Below, piece by piece: positions 5,508 through 13,019 of a DNA stretch of 19,221 bases. Where the stretch lies: contig JAAFHI010000006.1 of assembly GCA_013298335.1 (NCBI GenBank), forward strand, positions 1 to 19,221, in the 5' to 3' direction. The stretch's first letter is position 1, and every line of letters starts with the position of its first letter. Source of the DNA: Actinomycetota bacterium (GTDB lineage: Bacteria; Acidobacteriota; Blastocatellia; Chloracidobacteriales; Chloracidobacteriaceae). The notes under the pieces were generated by a model. That model worked only from the letters and a program-made list of their open reading frames with translations. It was not told the DNA's origin and did no database searches. The position numbers were made by a program, and so were the translations under genes.

Positions 5508-6890
5508 TTGAAACGACGTTCCTTTCTCGGACATTTGCTGCTCTCGCCGGTTGCCCTTTCCCTTTCCAGGTTGCGGGCGCGGGGCAAGGAACCGGACGCC
5601 CTCCTTTCCGGCCCGATGCTCGGCTACGCCGAAATGACGGAAACCGTCATCTGGCTCCAGACCCGACGTCCCGTTCGGGTCCAGGTGCGGTACTGGAAAC
5701 AGGGCGACACTGCCCATGCTCATTTGAGCGAGATCGTCAAAACCGGTCCCGAAAGCGACCACATTGCCCGTTTCACCTTGAGCGGACTGGACTTCGGGGC
5801 GCGCTACGATTACGAAATCTTCATCGAGGGTGAGCGGATCGAACGGCCCTACGCGATGACCTTTCAAACCCAGCCGATGTGGAAGTGGCGGACCGAGCCG
5901 CCGAACTTCAAGGTCGCCTTCGGGTCCTGCGCCTATATTCCCGATCCGCCCTTCGACAAGAAGGACGCCCCGGTGAGCGGCAATCCGTGGGTGTTTCCGG
6001 TCATCGCCGACCAGAACCCCGACCTGATGCTCTGGCTCGGCGACAACTGCTATCTGCGGGAAGCCGACTGGCTCACCGAGGCGGGGATGCGCTACCGCTA
6101 CGCGCACACCCGCGCCCATCCGATTCTTCAGCCGCTGTGGGCGAAAACACACCACTATGCCACGTGGGACGACCACGATTTCGGCCCGAACGACAGTGAC
6201 CGTGCGTTTCGTGGGCGGGAATCCACGTTCAAGGTCTTCCGGGATTACTGGCCGAATCCCGCTTACGGCACGGCGGAGACGCCCGGCGTGTTCGGGCGGT
6301 TTCAATGGGGCGACATCGACTTTTTCATGCTCGACGACCGGTACCACCGTTCGCCGAACGCGCTTTCCGAGAAATATCCCGGCAAGACGATGTTCGGCGA
6401 GGGGCAGTTCAAGTGGCTGACGGATTCGCTCCGGGAGAGCGAAGCGCCCTTCAAGATCGTCGCCAACGGAAACCAGATGTTGAATGATTTCAACCAGTAC
6501 GAGGGACTGAACCGGTTTCCCTCCGAACAGGAGCGATTGTTCGATTTCATCCGCGAGGAAGCCATTCCGGGGGTGGTGTTCCTGTCCGGCGACCGGCATT
6601 TCACGGAACTGCTGAAGAAAACCGTGCCGGGGATCTATCCGCTCTACGATTTCACGTCGAGTTCGCTGGCCTCGGGGCTGCCGACGCCGGGACCGAAGGA
6701 AATCGACAATCCGCTCCGCGTGCCGGGCACGCTGGTTTACGGCAGGCACAATTTCGGGACCCTCGAATTTTCAGGTCCGCGCAAGGAGCGGGTGATGACC
6801 CTGCGGTGTTTCGACGCCGACGGAAAGGACCGCTGGCGGCATGACATAAGGGCTTCGGAACTCACCTTCCCCAAGTCTGGGATAAAATGA
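5508..6890 (+). CDS. PhoD-like alkaline phosphatase family protein, exported
   Basis: The 460-residue protein starts at TTG 5508, chosen because the resulting N-terminus MKRRSFLGHLLLSPVALSL is a Tat-type signal (RRSFLG) and no ATG or GTG is better placed. An N-terminal Ig-like domain (about 33-125) precedes a metallophosphatase domain with GSCAY at 139, LWLGDNCY at about 175, WDDHDFGPND at 220 and SGDRHF at 360. These are the PhoD-family metal ligands (Asp, Cys, Asn, His). Family members cleave phosphate mono- or diesters in the periplasm using Ca/Fe. The set is complete, so activity is expected, but the substrate is unknown. Length is usual for the family. The ribosome binding site is weak. 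The next gene begins 140 bases on, and no phosphate-regulation site (Pho box) was recognised. Confidence 0.9.
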   Translation: MKRRSFLGHLLLSPVALSLSRLRARGKEPDALLSGPMLGYAEMTETVIWLQTRRPVRVQVRYWKQGDTAHAHLSEIVKTGPESDHIARFTLSGLDFGARYDYEIFIEGERIERPYAMTFQTQPMWKWRTEPPNFKVAFGSCAYIPDPPFDKKDAPVSGNPWVFPVIADQNPDLMLWLGDNCYLREADWLTEAGMRYRYAHTRAHPILQPLWAKTHHYATWDDHDFGPNDSDRAFRGRESTFKVFRDYWPNPAYGTAETPGVFGRFQWGDIDFFMLDDRYHRSPNALSEKYPGKTMFGEGQFKWLTDSLRESEAPFKIVANGNQMLNDFNQYEGLNRFPSEQERLFDFIREEAIPGVVFLSGDRHFTELLKKTVPGIYPLYDFTSSSLASGLPTPGPKEIDNPLRVPGTLVYGRHNFGTLEFSGPRKERVMTLRCFDADGKDRWRHDIRASELTFPKSGIK

Positions 6891-7030
6891 TAACCCCTGT
6901 TTTTTCAATGAGATCGTGGTGACGGCGGGTGGTTGTGGCGCCGCGGAACCGGTGAATCCAGACTTTCCCGTCCGAGGACGACTCAAACGATGGCTGAACG
7001 GTTCCCATTCCTTTTTCCATCGGACTCCCT

Positions 7031-8692
7031 ATGCGCCTGCGTTTCTGTGTGCCGATCCTTTTTGCCGTGGCGATGCTGACCGGGACCGCGTTCGGTCAGC
7101 GCGTTTCGTTGAATGTGCCTCCGCGCGACACCGACAGCCAGATTTCGACCAATCTCGAAGCCCATTACTGCGAGTTGAATCCGGCGGTCCCGCCAAAAAA
7201 CCGGCTGTTCGTCTTCCTTCCCGGTACTGGCGGCACGCCCGCGGTCTACAAACTGGTCTGCGACGCGGCGGCGGATCAGGGGTTTCATGTCGTCGGGTTG
7301 AACTATCCCAACGACGAGGCGGTGAATGCCCTGTGCGCGGGCGGGACCGACCTCGACTGTTACGGCAACGTCCGGCTGGAAACGCTCGACGGGACGGACC
7401 GCACCTCGCTGGTGGACGTCAACCGGCCCAATTCCATTGAAAACCGCCTTCAAAAAGTCATTGCGTACCTCAACGGACGGTTTCCGAACGGCGGCTGGGG
7501 GCAGTTTCTCGAAGCCGACGGCAGCGTGAAGTGGCCGCTGGTGGTCGTGGCCGGGCATTCGCAGGGCGGCGGGCACGCGGGCATCATCGGGCGGTATCGT
7601 CCGGTGGCGCGGGTCATCATGTACGCCGCGCTCGATTTCAACGCCCGCACCGGACGCCTCGCCAACTGGATCGCCTTTCCGCAAAACACACCGAACGCCA
7701 CGCCGCCCGACCGGTTCTGGGGGTTCATCCACCAGCGGGATGAACTGGTCAACCCGACGCTGACCACGACGCTCGGCTGGCCAGCCTACGGGATGAACGC
7801 CTTCGGCCCGGTGGTGAACGTCGATTCCGCCTTCGTGCCGTTTTCGAACACCCATTCACTGACGAGCAACCTCGATCTGCCGGATGCGAGCGGGAATTTT
7901 CACGGCATGATCGTGGTGGACGTCCGGACGCCGAAGCTGGGCGACGGCACGCCGGTCTATAAACCTGTGTGGGACTATCTTTTAACCGGCAAACCGGCCT
8001 CGACCGTCGGGGCGTTCCGTCCGGCGAAGGGCTTCACCTACCTGCGAAATTCCAACACGCCGGGGTTTGCCGACCGGGAATTCTTTTACGGCACCGCCGG
8101 AGACATCCCGGTGGCGGGCGACTGGGACGGCGACGGGAAGGACAGCATCGGGATTTACCGCAACGGGACGTTTTACCTGCGGAATTCCAACACCGCCGGG
8201 TTCGCCGATCTTCAGTTTCCCTATGGCGCGCCGGGCGACCTTCCGATTGTCGGCGACTGGAACGGCGACGGCGTGGATACGGTGGGGGTGGTCCGCAACG
8301 GACGGTTTCTGCTGCGGAATGCCAACTCGGCGGGACCGGCGGACCTCGACTTTTTCTACGGCACGGCGACCGACCTTCCGATTGCGGGCGACTGGGACGG
8401 CAACGGGACCGACACCGTCGGAGCGTTTCGTCCGTCGAACGGGTTCGTCTATCTGCGGTATTCCAACACCGAGGGCTTTGCCGATGTGGAATTTTTCTAC
8501 GGGCAGGCGGGCGACCGTCCGGTGGTGGGCGACTGGAACGGCGACGAGGTGGACACCATCGGGATTTATCGCGCCGACGCCGTGGCGGCGACCTTCTTCA
8601 TCCGGAATTCGAATTCGAGCGGCTTCGCCGATACGAGTTTTTCCTACGGCACGCCCGGCGATCTGCCCGTCACGGGGTTCTGGGGAAGCTGA
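7031..8692 (+). CDS. Secreted alpha/beta hydrolase with five C-terminal FG-GAP-like repeats
   Basis: The 553-residue protein has a signal peptide (MRLRFCVPILFAVAMLTGTAFG). Residues about 25-320 form an alpha/beta hydrolase with an FLPGTGG oxyanion region and the nucleophile elbow AGHSQGG, serine at 177; it resembles BPSS1187-type hydrolases. From about residue 325 come five repeats of roughly 45 residues, each with YLRNSNT-x-GFAD, FFYG, GD-x-PVAGDWDGDG and DTIGIYR-like segments. The DWDGDG/DWNGDG motifs are Ca-binding-type loops as in FG-GAP/VCBS propellers, and the fifth copy ends in GFWGS without one. Such C-terminal repeats are common on surface proteins and may bind calcium or polysaccharide. 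An esterase or polymer-degrading role is likely but the substrate is unknown. The 140-base gap before it shows no clear terminator. Confidence 0.82.
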   Translation: MRLRFCVPILFAVAMLTGTAFGQRVSLNVPPRDTDSQISTNLEAHYCELNPAVPPKNRLFVFLPGTGGTPAVYKLVCDAAADQGFHVVGLNYPNDEAVNALCAGGTDLDCYGNVRLETLDGTDRTSLVDVNRPNSIENRLQKVIAYLNGRFPNGGWGQFLEADGSVKWPLVVVAGHSQGGGHAGIIGRYRPVARVIMYAALDFNARTGRLANWIAFPQNTPNATPPDRFWGFIHQRDELVNPTLTTTLGWPAYGMNAFGPVVNVDSAFVPFSNTHSLTSNLDLPDASGNFHGMIVVDVRTPKLGDGTPVYKPVWDYLLTGKPASTVGAFRPAKGFTYLRNSNTPGFADREFFYGTAGDIPVAGDWDGDGKDSIGIYRNGTFYLRNSNTAGFADLQFPYGAPGDLPIVGDWNGDGVDTVGVVRNGRFLLRNANSAGPADLDFFYGTATDLPIAGDWDGNGTDTVGAFRPSNGFVYLRYSNTEGFADVEFFYGQAGDRPVVGDWNGDEVDTIGIYRADAVAATFFIRNSNSSGFADTSFSYGTPGDLPVTGFWGS

Positions 8693-9152
8693 GGCCAGAG
8701 CGCCACAAAAAGGTGCGGAGCGTGGTTTGGGAAGCCGCCGACGGGAGGACGGGGCGACGTTGGGATTCGCTTTTCGACGCGCACTGTTAGTGCTCCCAAC
8801 ACTTCATCTTTCGCGGAAACCACTGGTATATAAGGACTAACGAAGGGAATCGTCCCTCCGCAGGCTGCACGAGGCGCGATTAGGAACACTCTCGGGCGAG
8901 AACAATTCGGCGTGACGGCTGAACTCGTCGGGCTTCGGCCACGACGACCGCCCGTGCCTTTCGGTACATTGAGTTCAGTACCATCTCCACGATTTTTCCG
9001 GTTCTATTGGAACAACTCTCCCCGGCGAAGGTCCGACTTTTCGGACTGCCGGGGACTTTTCCGTGTCCGAAAAAAACGGTTTTCCGGCATTCGTGAGGGA
9101 TTTTTCGCATGGAATCCGACTTTTAAAGATAGAAAGCGGTTTCAGAGGAACC
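8693..9152. other. Non-coding region upstream of the sigma factor operon
   Basis: I see no gene in these 460 bases on either strand. The region has a short stem at 8844-8857 (AGGGA-ATCG-TCCCT), an A/T-rich TATATAA at 8827-8833 that could be part of a promoter, and the strong hairpin at 9019-9055. It must hold the promoter of the sigma factor gene unless that is read through from the hydrolase. Confidence 0.45.
9019..9055. promoter_or_regulatory. Strong two-part hairpin in the leader of the sigma factor gene
   Basis: TCCCCGGC (9019-9026) pairs with GCCGGGGA (9048-9055), and inside it GTCCGA (9031-9036) pairs with TCGGAC (9041-9046) around a CTTT loop. It is followed by CTTTTCC, a weak T-run. 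It may be a terminator for upstream transcription or an attenuator; it ends 97 bases before the sigma factor ATG. Confidence 0.5.
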
Positions 9153-9731
9153 ATGAAAGAGACACCCGGCGAAATCACGAACCTGCTGCTGGCCTGGAAC
9201 AACGGCGACGAAAGCGCCCTGAACCGGCTGATTCCACTGGTTTACGACGAACTGCGCAAGATCGCGCGCCAGTTCGCGAACCGCCAGTGTACGCAACTCA
9301 AGAACGCGTTCCAGCCGACGGTCATCGTCCACGAAGCCTATACCCGGCTGGTGGACGAGGAGCGGGTCGAGTGGCGCAACCGGGCGCATTTTTACGGTAT
9401 CGCCGGGCGGACCATCCGCCGGATCATCGTGGATGAATACCGCAAGATGAAGGCAAACAAGCGCGGCGGCGACTGGGAGCAGGTTTCGCTGGGCGAAGTG
9501 GACGGGGCGGCCCTGCCGCGGGTGGATCTGCTCGCGCTGAACGCGGCGCTGGAAATGCTCGAAACGTGGGACGAGCGCAAGTTCCGGATTACCGAATTGC
9601 GGTTTTTCAGCGGTCTGACCAACCGGGAAATCGCCGAGGTGATCGGGGCGTCCGAGAAAACGGTCGAACGCGAGTGGAGGAGCGCCAAGGCGTGGTTGTA
9701 TCGCGAACTGACACGGGGAGCGGCATTGTGA
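9153..9731 (+). CDS. Sigma-70 family ECF-like sigma factor (TIGR02999 type)
   Basis: The 192-residue protein begins at ATG 9153, preceded by GAGG with good spacing; the frame is open further up but that part is not conserved in character. Region 2 is visible as FQPTVIVHEAYTRLVD, then RAHFYGIAGRTIRRIIVDEYRKMKA; region 4 as ITELRFFSGLTNREIAEVIG with the DNA-contact helix SEKTVEREWRSAKAWL. The spacing and sequence match the TIGR02999 (Sig-70_X6) group common in Acidobacteriota and Planctomycetota. It directs RNA polymerase to a dedicated promoter set. No anti-sigma factor is encoded next to it. Instead its stop overlaps the start of a Ser/Thr kinase, which suggests control by phosphorylation, as shown for EcfP and PknT in Vibrio. 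Targets are unknown; the downstream secreted genes are plausible. Confidence 0.92.
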   Translation: MKETPGEITNLLLAWNNGDESALNRLIPLVYDELRKIARQFANRQCTQLKNAFQPTVIVHEAYTRLVDEERVEWRNRAHFYGIAGRTIRRIIVDEYRKMKANKRGGDWEQVSLGEVDGAALPRVDLLALNAALEMLETWDERKFRITELRFFSGLTNREIAEVIGASEKTVEREWRSAKAWLYRELTRGAAL

Positions 9732-11581
9732 GCGAACTCGATCGGCGGGCCATGCGGATATTCGAGGATGCGCTGGACCTTGCGCCCGACGCGCAGGCCG
9801 GATTTATCGCGGACGCCTGCGGCGGGGACGCCGCGCTGCGCGAGGAAGTCGAACTGCTGCTCGCGAGCGACCGTCAGGCGCACCAGCTTTCGGAAGCCGT
9901 CCGGGCCGAGATCGCCGACGTCGCCGGGGCCGTCATGGTCGCGCCGTCGGGGCAGAGCCTCGCGATGGTCGGGGTGAAACTGAACGGGCGCTACGTCATC
10001 GAAAAACGGATCGGCGCGGGCGGCGTGGGGGTCGTGTTTCTGGCCCGCGACGAACACCTGCACCAGCGTCAGGTCGTGGTCAAGGTGCTCAAGGAGAGCC
10101 GGGACCCGTGGTTGCTGCGGAAGTTCACGCAGGAAAGCGAGGCGCTGACCCGGCTCGATCATCCGAACGTGGTCAAGGTGCTCGATCGCGGGATGGTCGA
10201 GGACGGGCGCCCCTTCCTGGTGATGGAGTTCGTGAAGGGCGAGACGCTTGAGGATTTTCTCAAGCTGGGCGCTGGACGGCTCGACATCGCGACCGTCATC
10301 TTGTTGATTCACCAGATTTTCCGGGCAGTCGAGACCGTTCACGGGGGCGGCATCATCCACCGCGATCTGAAAACCAGCAACATCATGGTGCGGTTTCAGG
10401 CGGACGGCACGCTTCAGGCCAAGCTGATTGATTTCGGCATCGCCAAGATTTTCGAAACGACCGCCGGCAATCAGACCACGACGCCGCTCACGGTCGGCAC
10501 GCTGCCCTACATGGCGGCGGAACTCTTCGACGGGCAGGAAGCCTCGGTCGCGAGCGACGTCTACGCGCTGGGCATCATCGCGTTTGAACTGCTGACCGGG
10601 GCGAGGCCGTTCGTCGCGAAGGGCCGGAGCCTGCTCGCCCAGATTCTCGAATACCGGAACCTTCAGGAAACCGGGGCGGGCGGACAGTTGCGGTCGCTCC
10701 GCCCGGAACTTCCCGAGCAGTTGGAGTCGGTGCTGCTGACCGCGCTCGCGTTTCATCCTGAAGCGCGGTATCAGCGCGTCCTGAGTTTTGAAACGGCGCT
10801 CATCGCGGCGCTGGAGGGCATCGACGCCGCCGGGATTCCCGAAACTGAAACCCTCACGCTCGGCGGCTCCGAATCGAAGGTCGAGGCCGCGTCGGCGGTG
10901 GTCCCGTCGGGCACCACCGCTCGCCGGGCCACCGGTGACCTGCCCAAAACAGCGCCTGTCAAAATGAACTGGCCCGTGACCGGCCTCATCGGAATTCTGA
11001 TCGGGACCGGCATCGCGCTCACCATTGTCGGGGTCCCGCCGCGCTGGGGCTTCCCGAAGCCGGGGTCGGTCCCGACTCCCGCGCCCGCGCCGGTGTCCGT
11101 GCCCGTTTCGGCAAAGAACGCACCGGCCCTGCCGTTCACTTTGGAAGATGCTCCAACAGTGGCGACCGCCGGGCAGGAAATCCGCCTCCGGGCGACGCTC
11201 AACCGGGGCGGGTACTTTTATGTCTTCAGCGAGTCGCCGTCGCTGCGGACCGACGCGCTCCCGAACTACACGGTGCTGTTTCCGGGTTCGTCCGACAACG
11301 GCGGGTCGTCGCGCTTCGACGTCCGGAATCTCGTGATTCCGCCGGTCGAGTCCGGCCCCGGATTCGTTTTCGAGGGAAAACAGGGGACCGAGAAACTCTG
11401 GGTCGTCTGGTCGGCGGAAAGCGTGCCGGTGCTGGAAACGGTCCGGATTCGAGCCAATCCGAAGGATCAGGGCGTGGTGACCGAACGGGAGCAGGTGCTC
11501 GCGCTCGGCGAATTCCTGAAAAAACACGTTGAACCCGATGAAAACGTGACCGTCCGGTGCGTGAAAATCGAACACCGCTAA
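9728..11581 (+). CDS. Membrane Ser/Thr protein kinase with C-terminal DUF4384-like domain
   Basis: The 617-residue protein starts at GTG 9728, overlapping the sigma factor stop by four bases. Residues 1-60 carry the N-terminal segment typical of these kinases (RIFEDALDLAPDAQAGFI, then LREEVELLLASD). The Hanks-type kinase domain spans about 85-360: glycine loop GAGGVGVVF, K119 in VVVKVLK, HRDLKTSN with D213, and DFG at D235, so it should be active. One membrane helix follows at about 414-438 after a Thr/Ala linker. The remaining roughly 150 residues outside the membrane read LRATLNRGGYFYVFS and are DUF4384-like, similar to the next gene's product. I infer that this outer domain senses an envelope signal and the kinase acts on the sigma factor or other proteins inside. 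It is coupled in translation with the sigma factor. Confidence 0.93.
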   Translation: MSELDRRAMRIFEDALDLAPDAQAGFIADACGGDAALREEVELLLASDRQAHQLSEAVRAEIADVAGAVMVAPSGQSLAMVGVKLNGRYVIEKRIGAGGVGVVFLARDEHLHQRQVVVKVLKESRDPWLLRKFTQESEALTRLDHPNVVKVLDRGMVEDGRPFLVMEFVKGETLEDFLKLGAGRLDIATVILLIHQIFRAVETVHGGGIIHRDLKTSNIMVRFQADGTLQAKLIDFGIAKIFETTAGNQTTTPLTVGTLPYMAAELFDGQEASVASDVYALGIIAFELLTGARPFVAKGRSLLAQILEYRNLQETGAGGQLRSLRPELPEQLESVLLTALAFHPEARYQRVLSFETALIAALEGIDAAGIPETETLTLGGSESKVEAASAVVPSGTTARRATGDLPKTAPVKMNWPVTGLIGILIGTGIALTIVGVPPRWGFPKPGSVPTPAPAPVSVPVSAKNAPALPFTLEDAPTVATAGQEIRLRATLNRGGYFYVFSESPSLRTDALPNYTVLFPGSSDNGGSSRFDVRNLVIPPVESGPGFVFEGKQGTEKLWVVWSAESVPVLETVRIRANPKDQGVVTEREQVLALGEFLKKHVEPDENVTVRCVKIEHR

Positions 11582-11594
11582 GTGGAGAACGCCT

Positions 11595-12497
11595 GTGAAA
11601 CCGACCCCTGTCTTCAATCGCGCGCTGTGTCTGTCCGTGGTTTGTCTGGTCGCCTTCGGCTGGGGGCTGCGGGCGGCGCAGGACGACACCACCCGCGACA
11701 TCAAGCGGAAGTACCGCGAGTTTGCCGCCCAGCGCGCGAAGCCGACCCGTCCGAAGGCCGCGACGGTGTCCGCGCGGAAAAAATCGCCATCGCCCGAAAC
11801 ATCATCCGAACCGTCGCCCGACGCGGCCCCGGTGACGCTCGCCAACGCGGTGGGCGTGACCGCCTGGCGGCTGCGACCGGCGGAAACCCGCAAACTTTCG
11901 CATTCTGAAAACACCCTGATTGCGGGCTGGACCGCCGAGCGGCTGTCGTCGAACACCAGACTGCTGCCGGGAGATCGCGTCCGGTTCACGGTTGAAGTGC
12001 CGCGCGAAGGCTATCTGTATGTGGTGAGCCGCGAACAGTTCGCCGACGGCAGTTTCGGCGAGCCGAGCCTGATTTTCCCGACGACGCGCATCCGCAACGG
12101 GAGCAACCGGGTAAGTCCGGGGCTGCTGGTCGGCATTCCGGCGCTCGAAGACAACCCGCCCTTCTTCACGCTCGAACGGAGCCGTCCCGATCAGGTCGCC
12201 GAATCGGTCAGCATTCTGGTGACGCCGGAGCCGATTTCGACGCTCGCCATCGGGCGCGAGCCGGTGACGCTCACGCGCGAGCAGTTCGCCGAGTGGCGGC
12301 GGCTGGAAACGAACGTCGAGAAAATCGAACTCGCGCAAACCGACACGAAGGGCTACACCGCGGTCGAGCACGCGGCGGAACGCGGCCTCAAAACGCGCAG
12401 GCTGACGCAGGGCGACCCCCTTCCGCAGACGCTCTACCGCTTGAACTCGGCCAATGACCGGCTGTTCGTGACCTTTCCGATTCCGATTTCAAAGTGA
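11595..12497 (+). CDS. Secreted DUF4384 protein
   Basis: The 300-residue protein starts at GTG 11595, with GGAG seven bases before it and 13 bases after the kinase stop, so it is in the same operon. It has a signal peptide (LCLSVVCLVAFGWGLRAAQ), a charged low-complexity linker to about residue 75, and a DUF4384 beta-sandwich: LLPGDRVRFTVEVPREGYL, YVVSREQFADGSFGEP, SLIFPTTRIRNGSNRV. DUF4384 commonly occurs with caspase-like or kinase domains. The same fold ends the preceding kinase, so the two may contact each other outside the membrane, or the secreted copy may compete for the same ligand. The function of the domain is not known. A palindromic repeat, not a clear terminator, follows. Confidence 0.82.
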   Translation: MKPTPVFNRALCLSVVCLVAFGWGLRAAQDDTTRDIKRKYREFAAQRAKPTRPKAATVSARKKSPSPETSSEPSPDAAPVTLANAVGVTAWRLRPAETRKLSHSENTLIAGWTAERLSSNTRLLPGDRVRFTVEVPREGYLYVVSREQFADGSFGEPSLIFPTTRIRNGSNRVSPGLLVGIPALEDNPPFFTLERSRPDQVAESVSILVTPEPISTLAIGREPVTLTREQFAEWRRLETNVEKIELAQTDTKGYTAVEHAAERGLKTRRLTQGDPLPQTLYRLNSANDRLFVTFPIPISK

Positions 12498-12532
12498 ATC
12501 CGGGAGCGTTGCCCGTTTCAAAGGAGCGAAAG

Positions 12533-12580
12533 TGTTTTGCGGCTGTGCCGCGTTTGTACTACTCCCGTGTGGGCTGATTT
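12533..12580. repeat. Short hairpin repeat, unsplit copy of the element at 17869
   Basis: TGTTTTGCGGC, then TGT, then GCCGCG with a tail ending CTGATTT. GCGGC and GCCGC form a hairpin (12539-12551) and CCC-GTGT-GGG a second small one. The copy at 17869-18073 has the same flanks with 160 bases placed in the hairpin loop. Confidence 0.6.
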
Positions 12581-12600
12581 CGGTATCTCCAGGTCCCGTG

Positions 12601-12891
12601 ATGGTTTTTGAAAATTTGAACCGGGAATAGCGCTGGTTTCGGGTTTGAAGAGGCGCGGATGCGCCGCCAGATAATAGCCGCGCCCGTTAGGGCGTGGTGG
12701 CGTTCGGTAAACCAGACCCGGAGCGCCAACGGCGCGGCACAGAAAACGGACGTGCCGCCGCTGACGCGGCTCACGAATGTTTTCCGCCAATCCACCCCGG
12801 CCTGACGGCCGGGGCTATTATCTGGCGGCGCATCCGCGCCTCTTCAAACCCGAAACCAGCACTATTCCCGATTGAATTTTTCAAAAACCAT
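12601..12891. repeat. Large palindromic REP-like element with 79-bp arms
   Basis: Bases 12601-12679 and 12813-12891 are inverted copies matching at 75 of 79 positions. The 133 bases between them contain further small hairpins: CGCCC-GTTA-GGGCG, GCGCC-AAC-GGCGC and, at 12795-12814, CCCCGGCC-TGAC-GGCCGGGG. No protein is supported. It occupies most of the 522-base gap between the secreted DUF4384 gene and the TPR-CHAT gene, and so may limit read-through or stabilise the upstream mRNA. The remaining bases to 13019 show no gene. Confidence 0.85.
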
Positions 12892-13019
12892 AACGGACTA
12901 AATAGTTGAAGAAAAAAGCGTTGCGTCTCGTTCACGAGGCTTGTTGCCGCGCTGTCCGTTCGGGCCGGGCAGGCGGCTGAACGGTGACCGTCCGGACTCC
13001 GAACCGTAAGGTGAATGGA

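Noticed and set aside
3402..5510. A TnpA (Y1 or serine) transposase partner for the TnpB element
   Set aside because: No frame in this area has an HUH motif or a serine recombinase pattern.
5505..6749. A 414-codon minus-strand frame opposite the PhoD-like gene
   Set aside because: No motif, and the plus strand carries all phosphatase motifs in order.
9392..11989. An 865-codon open frame on the minus strand opposite the sigma factor and kinase
   Set aside because: Product is Arg/His/Pro-rich with no domain; such frames arise opposite high-GC genes. The plus-strand genes have full motif sets.
12680..12909. Short proteins encoded inside the palindromic element
   Set aside because: The frames on both strands follow from the inverted repeat and have no start signals or codon bias of a gene.
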